This document shows, piece by piece, positions 33,672 through 42,437 of a stretch of 64,000 nt of DNA. The notes beneath the pieces were generated by a model. That model saw only the letters and a program-made list of their open reading frames with translations, was not told the origin of the DNA and did not search any database. Source of the stretch: Chryseobacterium indologenes (lineage in GTDB: Bacteria > Bacteroidota > Bacteroidia > Flavobacteriales > Weeksellaceae); contig NZ_CP074372.1 of the NCBI RefSeq assembly GCF_018362995.1, positions 868,001 to 932,000 on the forward strand, written 5' to 3'. Each line of letters begins with the position of its first letter. Positions within the stretch are counted from its first letter, which is position 1. Made by a program: the position numbers and the translations under genes.

Positions 33672-34765
33672 AGATTGCCTTTGATGCAAAACGGTTTTTC
33701 CACAACACATCCGGATTGGGAAATTACTCAAGAGATCTGGTAAGAATACTTTCTGAGTATGAACCGGGTAACGAGTATCTGCTGCTTAATAAAAACAAAT
33801 CAGAGCGCGGAAAAGAGATCCTTGAGCGCCCGAATGTTCATTTTATCGAAAACTCAAAAGGAAACTTTTCACGCCAGCTGAAAATGGGTAAAGATGCCCA
33901 AAAGCAAGGAGCTGATATTTTCCATGGTTTATCCGGTGAACTTCCTTTAAAATGGGATTCAAAACCTATTAAAAAGGTGGTTACCATTCATGATCTAATC
34001 TTTGTGAGATATCCACAGTATTATTCTTTTTTTGACAGGAGAATACATTTCTGGAAATTTAAAAAAGCTGCTAATATTGCCGATAAAATCATTGCTATTT
34101 CAGAACAGACCAAAAGAGATATTATCCGGTATTTAAAAGTTCCTGAGACTAAGATTGAAGTCATTTATCAGGGATGTCATCACGCTTTTAAAGAACAGCA
34201 GTCTCCTGAACTGATGGAGGCTGTAAAGGACAAATATAACCTTCCTGAAAGATTTATCCTCAACGTAGGAACCATTGAAGAACGTAAAAACCTTTTGAAT
34301 GTCGTAAAAGCAATCAAGGGTACAGAAATTCCTCTTGTAGTAGTGGGAAGGAAGACCAAGTATTACCAGAAAATAGAAAACTTCCTGAAAAAAAACAAAA
34401 TGGAAAAGCAGGTATTGTTCCTGGAAGGAGTTTCTATGGATGAACTTGCCTGTCTTTATAAACAGGCAGATATTTTTGTCTATCCGAGTTTCTTTGAAGG
34501 CTTCGGAATCCCTGTCATTGAGGCACTTTTCTCCAAAACTGTTGTGGTTACAAGCAATACAAGCTGTCTGCCGGAAGCAGGAGGAAAAGACTCTGTCTAC
34601 ATCAATCCGGATAGTGATCTTGATATTAGGGCCAAACTCAAATTTCTCTGGGAAAATGCATCTGAGAGAAAACGCCGTGAGGAAAAGGGTTACGAGTTTG
34701 TTCAGAAGTTTAATGACGAACCCATTGCAAAACAGTTGATGAATTTTTATCAAAAAATTATCTGA
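33668..34765 (+). CDS. Glycosyltransferase family 4
   Basis: 365 residues, GT-B fold. The N-terminal domain has FDAKRFFHNTSGLGNYSRDLV, HGLSGELPLKW and VTIHDLIFVRYPQYYS; the C-terminal domain has NVGTIEERKNLLNVVKAI, VVVGRKTKYY, LFLEGVSMDEL and VYPSFFEGFGIPVIEA with the nucleotide-sugar Glu residues. ATG overlaps the deacetylase stop (ATGA). It closes the four-gene glycan cluster; the his promoter begins about 8 bases after its stop. Sugar and acceptor unknown. Confidence 0.9.
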   Translation: MKIAFDAKRFFHNTSGLGNYSRDLVRILSEYEPGNEYLLLNKNKSERGKEILERPNVHFIENSKGNFSRQLKMGKDAQKQGADIFHGLSGELPLKWDSKPIKKVVTIHDLIFVRYPQYYSFFDRRIHFWKFKKAANIADKIIAISEQTKRDIIRYLKVPETKIEVIYQGCHHAFKEQQSPELMEAVKDKYNLPERFILNVGTIEERKNLLNVVKAIKGTEIPLVVVGRKTKYYQKIENFLKKNKMEKQVLFLEGVSMDELACLYKQADIFVYPSFFEGFGIPVIEALFSKTVVVTSNTSCLPEAGGKDSVYINPDSDLDIRAKLKFLWENASERKRREEKGYEFVQKFNDEPIAKQLMNFYQKII

Positions 34766-34772
34766 AAAAAGT

Positions 34773-34801
34773 TTGCATTTTAAAAATAAATCCTACATTT
34801 G
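34773..34801 (+). promoter_or_regulatory. his operon promoter
   Basis: TTG at 34773-34775, an 18-base spacer and TACATTTG at 34794-34801: a strong Bacteroidota promoter. Transcription would start near 34808, only about 11 bases before the leader peptide ATG. Confidence 0.78.
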
Positions 34802-34818
34802 CATCATAATTCTATACA

Positions 34819-34869
34819 ATGAAACCAACTTTTTTAGCATTACATCATTATCATCATCATCTCTGTTAG
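34819..34869 (+). CDS. hisL: His operon leader peptide (MKPTFLALHHYHHHLC)
   Basis: A 16-codon ORF with His at codons 9, 10, 12, 13 and 14, all CAT, ending in TAG. It starts about 11 bases after the predicted transcription start and precedes a terminator and hisG. Five histidines in six codons is the hallmark of a histidine attenuator. On charged tRNA-His shortage a ribosome would stall at these codons. The stop codon itself begins the sequence TAGGCGG, a copy of the 3' arm of the downstream terminator, which makes ribosome position decide which hairpin forms. No similar protein function is expected; the peptide is a sensor. Confidence 0.85.
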   Translation: MKPTFLALHHYHHHLC

Positions 34870-34944
34870 GCGGAATTGATTGATATAAGTATGTGCTAAA
34901 ATCAAAAATAATTAAAACCGTCTGAGTAAATAGGCGGTTTTTTT
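34867..34944 (+). promoter_or_regulatory. his transcription attenuator (antiterminator plus terminator)
   Basis: Terminator: AAAACCGTCT (34914-34923), 8-base loop, AGGCGGTTTT (34932-34941) and a U tract. TAGGCGG occurs both at 34867-34873, on the leader stop codon, and at 34931-34937. The first copy can pair with the same CCGTCT and so displace the terminator. Ribosome stalled on His codons leaves it free; ribosome at the stop covers it. Confidence 0.8.
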
Positions 34945-35012
34945 GTTTCCTGAATTCTCCTCAGAAATCTCAACAGATCAGTTTTTATTTGCTCGGACCC
35001 AAAAAAGGCAAA

Positions 35013-35870
35013 ATGAGTAAATTAAAAATTGCAATCCAAAAAAGCGGCCGGCTTTATGAAGAATCTTTACAGCTTCTCAAAGACTGCGGAATCTTCGTCA
35101 ACAACGGGAAAGACCAGCTCAAAGTTTCAGTAGATAACTTTCCGATGGAAATCATGTACCTTCGCAATTCAGACATCCCGCAATATCTGGAAGATGGAGT
35201 GGTGGATGTTGCTATTCTAGGTGAAAATCTCCTGATAGAAAAAGGTAAAAATATAAAAACAATCCAGAAGCTTGGATTTTCAAAATGCCGTGTGTCACTG
35301 GCTGTTCCCAAAGAAGTGGAAACCGATGAACTCTCTTATTTTCAAGGTAAAAAAATTGCCACTTCTTATCCAAATACCCTTAAAAACTTTCTAGAAAAAG
35401 AAGGAATCACTTCAGACATTCACGTCATTTCAGGTTCCGTAGAAATAGCACCGAATATTGGTCTGGCAGACGGGATATGTGATATTGTAAGCTCCGGAAG
35501 CACATTATTCAAAAACGGGTTGCGTGAAACGGTTACTTTACTGAAATCAGAAGCTGTTTTGGCTCAAACACCTCAATTATCCCCAGAAAAAGAAGCAATT
35601 CTGGAAAAATTCGTATTCAGGATCAAAGCTGTTTTAAAAGCAAAAAACTCAAAATATATTCTGATGAATGTTCCCAATGAAAAGATTCAGAAAGTATCAG
35701 AAGTTCTTCCGGTATTGAAAAGCCCTACAGTTATTCCTCTTGCAGAAGAAGGCTGGAGCAGTATTCATTCTGTTATTGATGAAGAACGCTTTTGGGAAGT
35801 CATTGATGAACTGAAAGATAACGGTGCGCAGGATATTTTAATCATTCCAATTGATAAAATGGTTATTTAA
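35013..35870 (+). CDS. hisG: ATP phosphoribosyltransferase (long form)
   Basis: 285 residues from ATG 35013 (MSKLKIAIQKSGRLYEES); an upstream in-frame non-ATG start adds eight residues lying in the leader. Motifs are VDVAILGENLLIEKGK, the PRPP-binding DGICDIVSSGSTLFKNGLRE and a C-terminal ACT-like regulatory domain (MNVPNEKIQKVSEVLPVL, to the end). Length and C-terminal domain mark the long, histidine-inhibited HisG that needs no HisZ. First committed step of histidine synthesis. It is the first structural gene after the attenuator. Confidence 0.95.
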   Translation: MSKLKIAIQKSGRLYEESLQLLKDCGIFVNNGKDQLKVSVDNFPMEIMYLRNSDIPQYLEDGVVDVAILGENLLIEKGKNIKTIQKLGFSKCRVSLAVPKEVETDELSYFQGKKIATSYPNTLKNFLEKEGITSDIHVISGSVEIAPNIGLADGICDIVSSGSTLFKNGLRETVTLLKSEAVLAQTPQLSPEKEAILEKFVFRIKAVLKAKNSKYILMNVPNEKIQKVSEVLPVLKSPTVIPLAEEGWSSIHSVIDEERFWEVIDELKDNGAQDILIIPIDKMVI

Positions 35871-35872
35871 AA

Positions 35873-36040
35873 TGTTGGTCAACGCAAAGACGCAAAAGAA
35901 TAAAAATTAAGACTGTTGTAAGGCGCAAAAATTTTATCTGCGATAAAATTGAATACTCAAACACTTGCTGAAAATCTTTGATTTTCTTGCGCCTTAAAAG
36001 CGATATAGGAATTAAAAACTTTGCGTCTTTGCGTCAAAAA
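35873..36040. repeat. Palindromic interspersed repeat, copy 1 (hisG-hisD gap)
   Basis: Left end ATGTTGGTCAACGCAAAGAC begins 3 bases after the hisG stop; right end ACTTTGCGTCTTTGCGT (36019-36034) is its inverted match. A nested pair AAGGCGCAA (35920-35928) / TTGCGCCTT (35987-35995) lies inside. The same ends recur in the hisD-hisC gap. Fills most of a 219-base gap in an otherwise tight operon. Confidence 0.75.
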
Positions 36041-36089
36041 CAATTGTAAATCAATAGCTTAATAGTTTGTTAAAATTAAAAATACTACA

Positions 36090-37364
36090 ATGAATATATA
36101 TAGATTTCCCACAAAAGACAACTGGAAAGACCTGGTAAAACGTCCTGTTCTGGAGCAGCAGGAAATTTCAGGACTTATCTCAGAAATTTTTACAGAAGTT
36201 GAAAAAAACGGAGACAAAGCTTTAATACAGTTCAATAAAAAATTCGATAAAGCAAATACTCAACGTATTTCGGTTTCCAAAGAAGAAATTGAAGATGCAC
36301 AAAAGCAGGTAAAAGATGAACTGAAACAGGCAATTCAACAGGCAAAAGAGAATATTTCAGTATTTCACGCTTCGCAAAAACAGGAAATTCAGAAAACAGA
36401 AACTACTCAGGGAGTTGTTTGCTGGCGTGAAAACCGTGCAGTAGAGAAAGTTGGAATCTATATTCCGGGAGGAACAGCACCTTTGTTTTCTACTGTATTA
36501 ATGCTTGCGGTTCCTGCCAATCTTGCCGGCTGTAAAGAAATTATATTGTGTACACCTCCGGATAAAAACGGAAATATTAATCCTGCGATTCTTTATGCAG
36601 CAAAGCTCTGCGGAGTTTCTGAAATTTTTAAAACAGGCGGTGCCCAGGCTATAGCGGCTATGACTTTAGGGACAGAGAGTATTCCTCAGGTTAATAAAAT
36701 TTTCGGACCGGGAAATCAGTTTGTCGTAGCAGCTAAAGAATACGCCCAGCGTTTTGGGGTTGCGATTGATATGCCTGCCGGTCCGAGCGAAGTTCTCGTC
36801 ATAGCAGATGAACAGGCTGTTCCTGAATTTTGTGCCGCAGATCTTCTTTCACAGGCAGAACACGGGAGTGACAGTCAGGTTGTTTTTATTACTACTGATC
36901 TTAAAGTTTTCAATGAAACAATCAGTGCTGTTGATCAACAAATCAAAGAATTACCAAGAAATGAATTTGCCGCCCAAGCCTTGGAAAACAGTTCTTTTAT
37001 TTTGGTGAATTCTCTGGAAGAAGCTCTTGAATTCAGTAATCTTTACGCTCCTGAACACCTTATTCTGGCTATCAATGATTTTGAAAAATATATTCCGGAA
37101 ATTCAGAATGCGGGCTCGGTTTTCCTTGGAAATTATTCCTGTGAAAGTGCCGGAGACTATGCAAGCGGGACCAACCACACGCTTCCTACCAATGCATATG
37201 CAAAAAACTATAGCGGAGTCTCATTGGATAGTTTTGTAAAGAAAATAACCTTCCAGCATCTTTCAAAAGAAGGTCTTCAGAATTTAGGGAAAGCCATAGA
37301 GCTTATGGCTGAAGCAGAAGGTCTCTTGGCCCACAAAAATGCAGTATCCATAAGATTAAAATAA
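36090..37364 (+). CDS. hisD: Histidinol dehydrogenase
   Basis: 424 residues, standard length. Blocks seen: VEKVGIYIPGGTAPLFSTVLM, EIILCTPP, GGAQAIAAMTLGTESI, KIFGPGNQFVVAAK, DMPAGPSEVLVIAD, DLLSQAEHGSDSQ with the zinc-site Gln-His pair, and NYSCESAGDYASGTNHTLPT. It oxidises L-histidinol to L-histidine in two NAD-dependent steps. Palindromic repeats flank it on both sides, yet no promoter is evident in either gap, so read-through from the his promoter is presumed. Confidence 0.95.
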   Translation: MNIYRFPTKDNWKDLVKRPVLEQQEISGLISEIFTEVEKNGDKALIQFNKKFDKANTQRISVSKEEIEDAQKQVKDELKQAIQQAKENISVFHASQKQEIQKTETTQGVVCWRENRAVEKVGIYIPGGTAPLFSTVLMLAVPANLAGCKEIILCTPPDKNGNINPAILYAAKLCGVSEIFKTGGAQAIAAMTLGTESIPQVNKIFGPGNQFVVAAKEYAQRFGVAIDMPAGPSEVLVIADEQAVPEFCAADLLSQAEHGSDSQVVFITTDLKVFNETISAVDQQIKELPRNEFAAQALENSSFILVNSLEEALEFSNLYAPEHLILAINDFEKYIPEIQNAGSVFLGNYSCESAGDYASGTNHTLPTNAYAKNYSGVSLDSFVKKITFQHLSKEGLQNLGKAIELMAEAEGLLAHKNAVSIRLK

Positions 37365-37366
37365 TA

Positions 37367-37445
37367 AATGTTGGAAAACGCAAAGACGCAAAATAATATT
37401 GAAAAAAGCAAAAGGATTAAAAAACTTTGCGCCTTTGCGTTTAAC
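37367..37445. repeat. Palindromic interspersed repeat, copy 2 (hisD-hisC gap)
   Basis: Left end ATGTTGGAAAACGCAAAGAC (37368-37387) begins 3-4 bases after the hisD stop; right end AACTTTGCGCCTTTGCGTTT (37423-37442) is the inverted match. A shorter version (about 78 bases) of the element at 35873-36040, with the same ends and the same position just past a stop codon. Confidence 0.75.
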
Positions 37446-37457
37446 AAAAAAGAATTG

Positions 37458-37586
37458 AACCATTAAGAAAATGAAGTTTTTAAGTAGAGTTAAGATTCCA
37501 ATAGATTGGAATTCAGCCCATAGCTTAATAAAGATCTGAAGATATTTTCTTCAATATCCTTAATTACTCGCTTCATCTTAATGGTT
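37458..37586. repeat. Second palindromic element (AACCATTAAG/CTTAATGGTT)
   Basis: Ends AACCATTAAG (37458-37467) and CTTAATGGTT (37577-37586) are exact inverted repeats; inner ATGAAG (37471-37476) / CTTCAT (37571-37576) extend the pairing. A further palindrome ATTCCAATAGATTGGAAT sits at 37495-37512. A different repeat family placed directly behind copy 2, 28 bases before hisC. Confidence 0.65.
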
Positions 37587-37613
37587 TAAAAATACTTTTA
37601 AATAAACAATACA

Positions 37614-38639
37614 ATGAAAAATAACAGTATCAAGACTCTGGTAAGAGAAAATATATTACAATTACAGCCCTACATCAGTTTCAGGGATCATAATGAATTT
37701 AATGCACCCGTTATGCTGGATGCGAATGAAAGTCCTTTTGGGGAATGTAACCGCTACCCGGATTCCACTCAGAAAAAGCTTAAAAACAGGCTTGCAGGAC
37801 TTAAAAATATTTCACCTTCACAGATCGCCATAGGAAACGGAAGTGATGAGCTGATAGATCTTATCATTAAAATTTTCTGTGAGCCTAAAAAAGATGCCAT
37901 TCTGATGATGAATCCGTCCTTTGCGATGTATGGTTTTTATGCAACAATCAATGAAAATAAAGTATTGAAGCTGGATCTTGATGAAAGCTTTGAAATTGTA
38001 AAAGAGAAATTTTTAAAAGTTGCGGATGATTCATCTCTTAAAATTTTCTTTTTATGCTCTCCTAATAATCCTACCGGAAACAGCGTTGATGATATTGAAT
38101 TTTACCTTCAGAACTTCAACGGTATCGTAGTAGTAGATGAAGCTTACATAGAATTCTCTGGAAAAAAATCAAGTATTGAGCTTTTGGATCAATATTCGAA
38201 CTTAATTGTACTGCAAACGTTTTCCAAAGCATGGGGAATCGCCGGAGCAAGAGTAGGAATGGCTTATGCATCCGAGGAAATTATCAGCCTGATCAATACG
38301 GTAAAAGCTCCTTATAATGTAAATGTATTGAGCCAGGAACTGATTTTAAAAACATTGGATGATGAAAGCAGTCTTCAGGAAAATGTAAATCGCATTTTGG
38401 AAGAAAGAACATGGCTGAAGCAGCAGTTTGAAGGAATTACATGCATTTTAGAAGTATTTTCCACAGATGCGAACTTCTTTCTGATCAGAATGGAAAACAT
38501 AGATAATGTATATGGAAAAATGCTTGAAGAAGAGATTTTGACCAGCAGAAGAGATCCTGCCATTCCAGGATGTATCAGGATCAATGTAGGAAACCGTGAA
38601 GAAAATGAAAAATTAATTAATCTTTTAAAACGTATCTAA
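37614..38639 (+). CDS. hisC: Histidinol-phosphate aminotransferase
   Basis: 341 residues, class I/II PLP fold. Seen are [82 protein letters not shown] with the PLP lysine, and [13 protein letters not shown]. It converts imidazole acetol phosphate to histidinol phosphate. hisB begins 2 bases after its stop; from here on the operon is compact. Start ATG 37614 follows the repeat elements by 28 bases. Confidence 0.93.
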   Translation: MKNNSIKTLVRENILQLQPYISFRDHNEFNAPVMLDANESPFGECNRYPDSTQKKLKNRLAGLKNISPSQIAIGNGSDELIDLIIKIFCEPKKDAILMMNPSFAMYGFYATINENKVLKLDLDESFEIVKEKFLKVADDSSLKIFFLCSPNNPTGNSVDDIEFYLQNFNGIVVVDEAYIEFSGKKSSIELLDQYSNLIVLQTFSKAWGIAGARVGMAYASEEIISLINTVKAPYNVNVLSQELILKTLDDESSLQENVNRILEERTWLKQQFEGITCILEVFSTDANFFLIRMENIDNVYGKMLEEEILTSRRDPAIPGCIRINVGNREENEKLINLLKRI

Positions 38640-38641
38640 AA

Positions 38642-39736
38642 ATGAAAAAAGTACTCTTTATAGACCGTGACGGAACATTGATTATTGAACCGCCTACGGA
38701 TTTTCAGGTAGATTCTCTGGAAAAGCTTGAGTTTTATCCGGGAGTCTTCCAATACCTGTCAAAAATTGCCAATGAACTGGATTATGAACTGGTAATGGTA
38801 ACCAATCAGGATGGGCTGGGAACGGAGAGTTTTCCCGAAGAAAATTTTATAAAACCACAGGAAAAAATGCTGCAGGCATTTGAAAATGAAGGAATTGTTT
38901 TTAGTGATATTTTAATTGATAAAAGCTTTGAATCCGAAAATCTTCCTACCAGAAAACCAGGAATCGGAATGCTGGGAAAATACATCTATGGCAACTATGA
39001 TCTTGAAAATTCTTATGTAATTGGTGATCGAAGTACTGATGTTCAATTAGCTGTAAATTTGGGTGCTAAAGCTATTTATCTTAATAAAAACTTTAATGAG
39101 GAGGCACAGCTGTCTACAACGAGATGGGAAGAGATTTATCAGTTCTTAAAATCAGGAATGAGGAAGGCTAAGGTATCCCGGAAAACCAATGAAACCGATA
39201 TAGAAATTGAAGTCAATCTCGATGGAAACGGAAAATCAGATATTTCAACCGGACTTCATTTTTTTGATCATATGCTTGACCAGATTGCAAGACACGGAAA
39301 TATGGATCTTAAAATTAAAGTTAATGGAGATATTGCCGTAGATGAGCACCACACTATAGAAGATACCGGAATTGTGCTGGGAGAGGCTATTGTAAAAGCT
39401 TTGGGAAAGAAAAAAGGGATTGAAAGATATGGATTCCTGCTTCCAATGGATGACTGCCTTTCTCAGGTGGCTATTGATTTCGGTGGAAGACCATGGCTGG
39501 TTTGGGATGCTGAATTTAAAAGAGAGAAAATAGGGGATGTCCCAACAGAAATGTTCTTTCATTTCTTTAAATCGTTTACAGACTCCTCAAAATCCAATCT
39601 GAATATCAAAGCAGAAGGAGATAATGAACACCACAAAATTGAATCTATCTTTAAAGCCTTTGCGAAAGCTATTAAAATGGCAGTAAACCAATCAGATACT
39701 AATTACAGTTTGCCTTCTACAAAAGGAAGTTTATAA
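38642..39736 (+). CDS. hisB: Bifunctional histidinol-phosphatase/imidazoleglycerol-phosphate dehydratase
   Basis: 364 residues. Residues 1-165 form the HAD phosphatase: [13 protein letters not shown] with the nucleophile Asp, [13 protein letters not shown], and [12 protein letters not shown]. Residues 170-364 form [64 protein letters not shown] and [12 protein letters not shown] with the manganese-site histidines. The fused form is found in enterobacteria and in many Bacteroidota. It catalyses steps 6 and 8 of the pathway. Tightly packed with hisC and hisH. Confidence 0.95.
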   Translation: MKKVLFIDRDGTLIIEPPTDFQVDSLEKLEFYPGVFQYLSKIANELDYELVMVTNQDGLGTESFPEENFIKPQEKMLQAFENEGIVFSDILIDKSFESENLPTRKPGIGMLGKYIYGNYDLENSYVIGDRSTDVQLAVNLGAKAIYLNKNFNEEAQLSTTRWEEIYQFLKSGMRKAKVSRKTNETDIEIEVNLDGNGKSDISTGLHFFDHMLDQIARHGNMDLKIKVNGDIAVDEHHTIEDTGIVLGEAIVKALGKKKGIERYGFLLPMDDCLSQVAIDFGGRPWLVWDAEFKREKIGDVPTEMFFHFFKSFTDSSKSNLNIKAEGDNEHHKIESIFKAFAKAIKMAVNQSDTNYSLPSTKGSL

Positions 39737-39738
39737 AT

Positions 39739-40317
39739 ATGATTGCTATAATAAAATACAACGGAGGAAACGTTAATTCTGTTCAGAATGCGCTCAACAG
39801 GCTGAATGTTGATTCTGTGATCACAGATGATCCTGAACAGATTTTAAAAGCAGATAAAGTGATCTTTCCAGGTGTTGGAGAAGCTTCTTCAACGATGAAA
39901 CTGTTAAAGGAAAAAGAACTTGATCTCTTGATTCCTGGCCTTACACAGCCTGTTTTAGGAATATGCTTAGGTATGCAGCTGATGTGCAAAGCTAATGAAG
40001 AAGGAAATACCGAGGGAATGGGGATTTTTGATATCAATGTCAGAAAATTTCCATCAAGGGATATTGTTCCGCATATGGGTTGGAATACGCTTTCAGGGAA
40101 GACTTCACCATTGTTTTCAGGGATAAATGAGGACAGAGATGTTTATTTTGTTCACAGCTATTATTGTGAATTGTCAGACTTTACAACGTCTGTTTGTGAT
40201 TACATCCTGCCATTCAGTGCTTCATTGCAGAAAGATAATTTCTATGCAGTGCAGTTTCACCCTGAAAAATCAGGAATGGTGGGGAATCAGATTGTCAGAA
40301 ACTTTATAAATTTATAA
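39739..40317 (+). CDS. hisH: Imidazole glycerol phosphate synthase, glutamine amidotransferase subunit
   Basis: 192 residues. Class I amidotransferase: [25 protein letters not shown] with the catalytic cysteine, [15 protein letters not shown] and [12 protein letters not shown] with the His-Glu pair. It supplies ammonia to HisF to form IGP and AICAR. Its TAA overlaps the hisA ATG by one base (TAATG), consistent with translational coupling. Confidence 0.94.
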   Translation: MIAIIKYNGGNVNSVQNALNRLNVDSVITDDPEQILKADKVIFPGVGEASSTMKLLKEKELDLLIPGLTQPVLGICLGMQLMCKANEEGNTEGMGIFDINVRKFPSRDIVPHMGWNTLSGKTSPLFSGINEDRDVYFVHSYYCELSDFTTSVCDYILPFSASLQKDNFYAVQFHPEKSGMVGNQIVRNFINL

Positions 40318-41042
40318 TGATGAAAATAATTCCGGCTATTGATATTATTGACGGGAAATGTGTCCGTCTGTCAAAAGGTGATTACAGCACAAAAAAAATA
40401 TACAACGAAGATCCTGTAGAAGTGGCAAAAGAATTTGAAAGCTTTGGAATTCAATATCTTCATTTAGTGGATCTTGACGGGGCGAAATCGAAACACATTG
40501 TCAATCAAAAGGTTTTGGAAAATATCGCTGCTTCAACTTCACTGCATATTGATTTTGGAGGAGGGTTAAAAACTCAGGAAGATATTGAAACGGCCTTTAA
40601 TTCCGGGGCAAAACAGATTACTTTGGGCAGTATTGCTGTTCAGGATCCTGAGTTCTGTTTCCAAATGCTGGAAAAATACGGTTCCGAAAAAATTATTCTG
40701 GGGGCAGACTGCGAAAACAGGAAGATTAAAACCTCCGGCTGGCTGGAAGAAAGTAATCATGATATTGTTGATTTTATTCTTCAGTATCAGGAAAAAGGAA
40801 TGCAAACCGCAATATGTACCGATATTTCAAAGGATGGGATGCTGCAAGGTCCGTCCACAGGACTGTATATTGAGATTTTATACAAAACATCCGTTCAGCT
40901 CGTAGCAAGCGGAGGCATTTCAGGCATCGCTGATGTCTATAAAATGAAAGATATCGGCTGTGCCGGGACAATTATCGGAAAAGCAATTTATGAGGGCAAA
41001 ATAAGCCTGCAACAACTTCAAAACTTTATTGAAAATGCTTAA
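40317..41042 (+). CDS. hisA: ProFAR isomerase
   Basis: 241 residues, (beta-alpha)8 barrel. Seen are [20 protein letters not shown], the [10 protein letters not shown] strand with the catalytic Asp, [38 protein letters not shown] and [13 protein letters not shown] with the phosphate-binding glycines. It performs the Amadori rearrangement of ProFAR. Its end overlaps the HisF start by 8 bases. Confidence 0.94.
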   Translation: MMKIIPAIDIIDGKCVRLSKGDYSTKKIYNEDPVEVAKEFESFGIQYLHLVDLDGAKSKHIVNQKVLENIAASTSLHIDFGGGLKTQEDIETAFNSGAKQITLGSIAVQDPEFCFQMLEKYGSEKIILGADCENRKIKTSGWLEESNHDIVDFILQYQEKGMQTAICTDISKDGMLQGPSTGLYIEILYKTSVQLVASGGISGIADVYKMKDIGCAGTIIGKAIYEGKISLQQLQNFIENA

Positions 41043-41787
41043 GAAAAGAATTATTCCATGTCTGGATATAAAAGATGGATCTACAGTGAAAGGAGTCAAT
41101 TTTGAAGACCTTAAAAATGCAGGTGATCCGGTTGAATTGGCCAAAAAGTATGAACAGGAAGGTGCTGATGAACTTGTTTTTCTGGATATTACGGCAACCA
41201 TTGAAGATAGGAAAACATTTGCAGAGCTGGTAAAAGATATTGCGAAAGAACTTAGTATTCCTTTTACAGTAGGAGGTGGTATTTCATCTGTAGAAGACGT
41301 CAGAAAGCTTTTGGAAGCGGGTGCAGACAAGATCAGCATCAACTCTTCGGCAGTAAAAAATCCAGGCCTTATTTCTGATCTGGCCAAAGAATTCGGAAGC
41401 CAATGTGTTGTGGTAGCTATTGATACAAAGCAGGTTGGTGATCTTGATCTTGTGCATATCAAAGGTGGAAGAGAAGCCACTGAGCTTACTACTATAGAAT
41501 GGGCACAGGAAGCGGCGCGTTTGGGAGCAGGAGAAATTCTGCTGACTTCTATGGATGGTGATGGCACTAAAAACGGGTTTGATCTCAGGATCACAAAGCT
41601 GGTTTCTGAAGCGATCAGTATTCCGGTGATTTCTTCAGGAGGTGCTGGTGCTGTAAATGATTTTGTTAAAGTATTTAATGAAACAAAGGCTACAGGAGCG
41701 TTGGCAGCCAGTATTTTCCATTTTAATGAAATAGGAATTCAGGATTTAAAACAACAGTTAAAAACGCAAAAAATTGAAGTACGATGA
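41035..41787 (+). CDS. hisF: Imidazole glycerol phosphate synthase, cyclase subunit
   Basis: 250 residues from ATG 41035, inside the 3' end of hisA; an in-frame TTG six bases earlier is less likely. Motifs: [20 protein letters not shown] (catalytic Asp), [61 protein letters not shown] and [14 protein letters not shown]. Forms the IGP synthase complex with HisH. hisIE begins 4 bases before its stop (ATGA). Confidence 0.95.
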   Translation: MLKKRIIPCLDIKDGSTVKGVNFEDLKNAGDPVELAKKYEQEGADELVFLDITATIEDRKTFAELVKDIAKELSIPFTVGGGISSVEDVRKLLEAGADKISINSSAVKNPGLISDLAKEFGSQCVVVAIDTKQVGDLDLVHIKGGREATELTTIEWAQEAARLGAGEILLTSMDGDGTKNGFDLRITKLVSEAISIPVISSGGAGAVNDFVKVFNETKATGALAASIFHFNEIGIQDLKQQLKTQKIEVR

Positions 41788-42371
41788 AAATAGATTTTAA
41801 TAAAGATAACGGCCTTGTTCCAGTGGTCATTCAGGACAGCAGAACATTGCAGGTGCTAATGCTGGGCTATATGAATGAAGAAGCTTTTGAAAAAACAAAA
41901 AAAGAAGGTATTGTTACCTTTTTCAGCCGTTCTAAAAACAGACTCTGGACAAAAGGGGAAGAATCAGGTAATTTTTTAACGGTAAAAAGTATTGATATAG
42001 ATTGCGATCAGGATACGATATTAATCAAGGTTGTTCCTAAAAATGTGGTTTGTCACACAGGAAGTTTTAGTTGTTTTGGAGAGAAAAAAGCCAAAGGATT
42101 TCTTTATGAGCTGGAAGAGAAAATATCTCAGAGAATAGATACCAAGGCAGAAGACTCTTATACGTACTCACTCTATCAGAGAGGAATCAATAAAATGGCT
42201 CAAAAAGTAGGTGAGGAAGCCGTAGAACTGGTAATAGAAGCAAAAGATAATAATGATGACCTCTTTAAAAACGAATCTGCAGATTTGCTGTATCACTTCT
42301 TGATTTTATTAAAAGCGAAAGGGTTTTCAATGGAAGAGATAGAGGAGATCCTTCAAAACAGAAATAAATGA
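41784..42371 (+). CDS. hisIE: Bifunctional phosphoribosyl-AMP cyclohydrolase/phosphoribosyl-ATP diphosphatase
   Basis: 195 residues. HisI part (1-100): [51 protein letters not shown] and CHTGSFSCF with zinc cysteines. HisE part (105-195): [32 protein letters not shown] with the MazG-like acidic pairs, and [11 protein letters not shown]. It carries out steps 2 and 3. Last gene of the operon, followed 15 bases later by a strong terminator. Confidence 0.95.
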   Translation: MKIDFNKDNGLVPVVIQDSRTLQVLMLGYMNEEAFEKTKKEGIVTFFSRSKNRLWTKGEESGNFLTVKSIDIDCDQDTILIKVVPKNVVCHTGSFSCFGEKKAKGFLYELEEKISQRIDTKAEDSYTYSLYQRGINKMAQKVGEEAVELVIEAKDNNDDLFKNESADLLYHFLILLKAKGFSMEEIEEILQNRNK

Positions 42372-42385
42372 AACCTTTGAAATAG

Positions 42386-42416
42386 AAAACAGCAGGAGAC
42401 TCCTCCTGCTGTTTTT
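42386..42416 (+). terminator. his operon terminator
   Basis: Stem AACAGCAGGAG / CTCCTGCTGTT with a 4-base loop (ACTC) and a TTTTTT tract, starting 15 bases after the hisIE stop. The convergent peptidase gene ends 22 bases beyond; the minus-strand T-run is weaker. Confidence 0.88.
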
Positions 42417-42437
42417 TATTCTGGAAATGAAGATATG

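Noticed and set aside
34133..34753. 206-codon minus-strand open frame opposite the GT4 gene
   Set aside because: Antisense shadow of a clear glycosyltransferase; Cys/Phe-rich composition, no recognisable domain.
35873..37586. CRISPR-like repeats in the his operon gaps
   Set aside because: The repeats are inverted pairs with two copies, not regularly spaced direct repeats with unique spacers.
40920..41594. 224-codon minus-strand open frame opposite hisF
   Set aside because: It covers a certain hisF gene, is Ser/Pro-rich as expected for an antisense frame, and has no family likeness.
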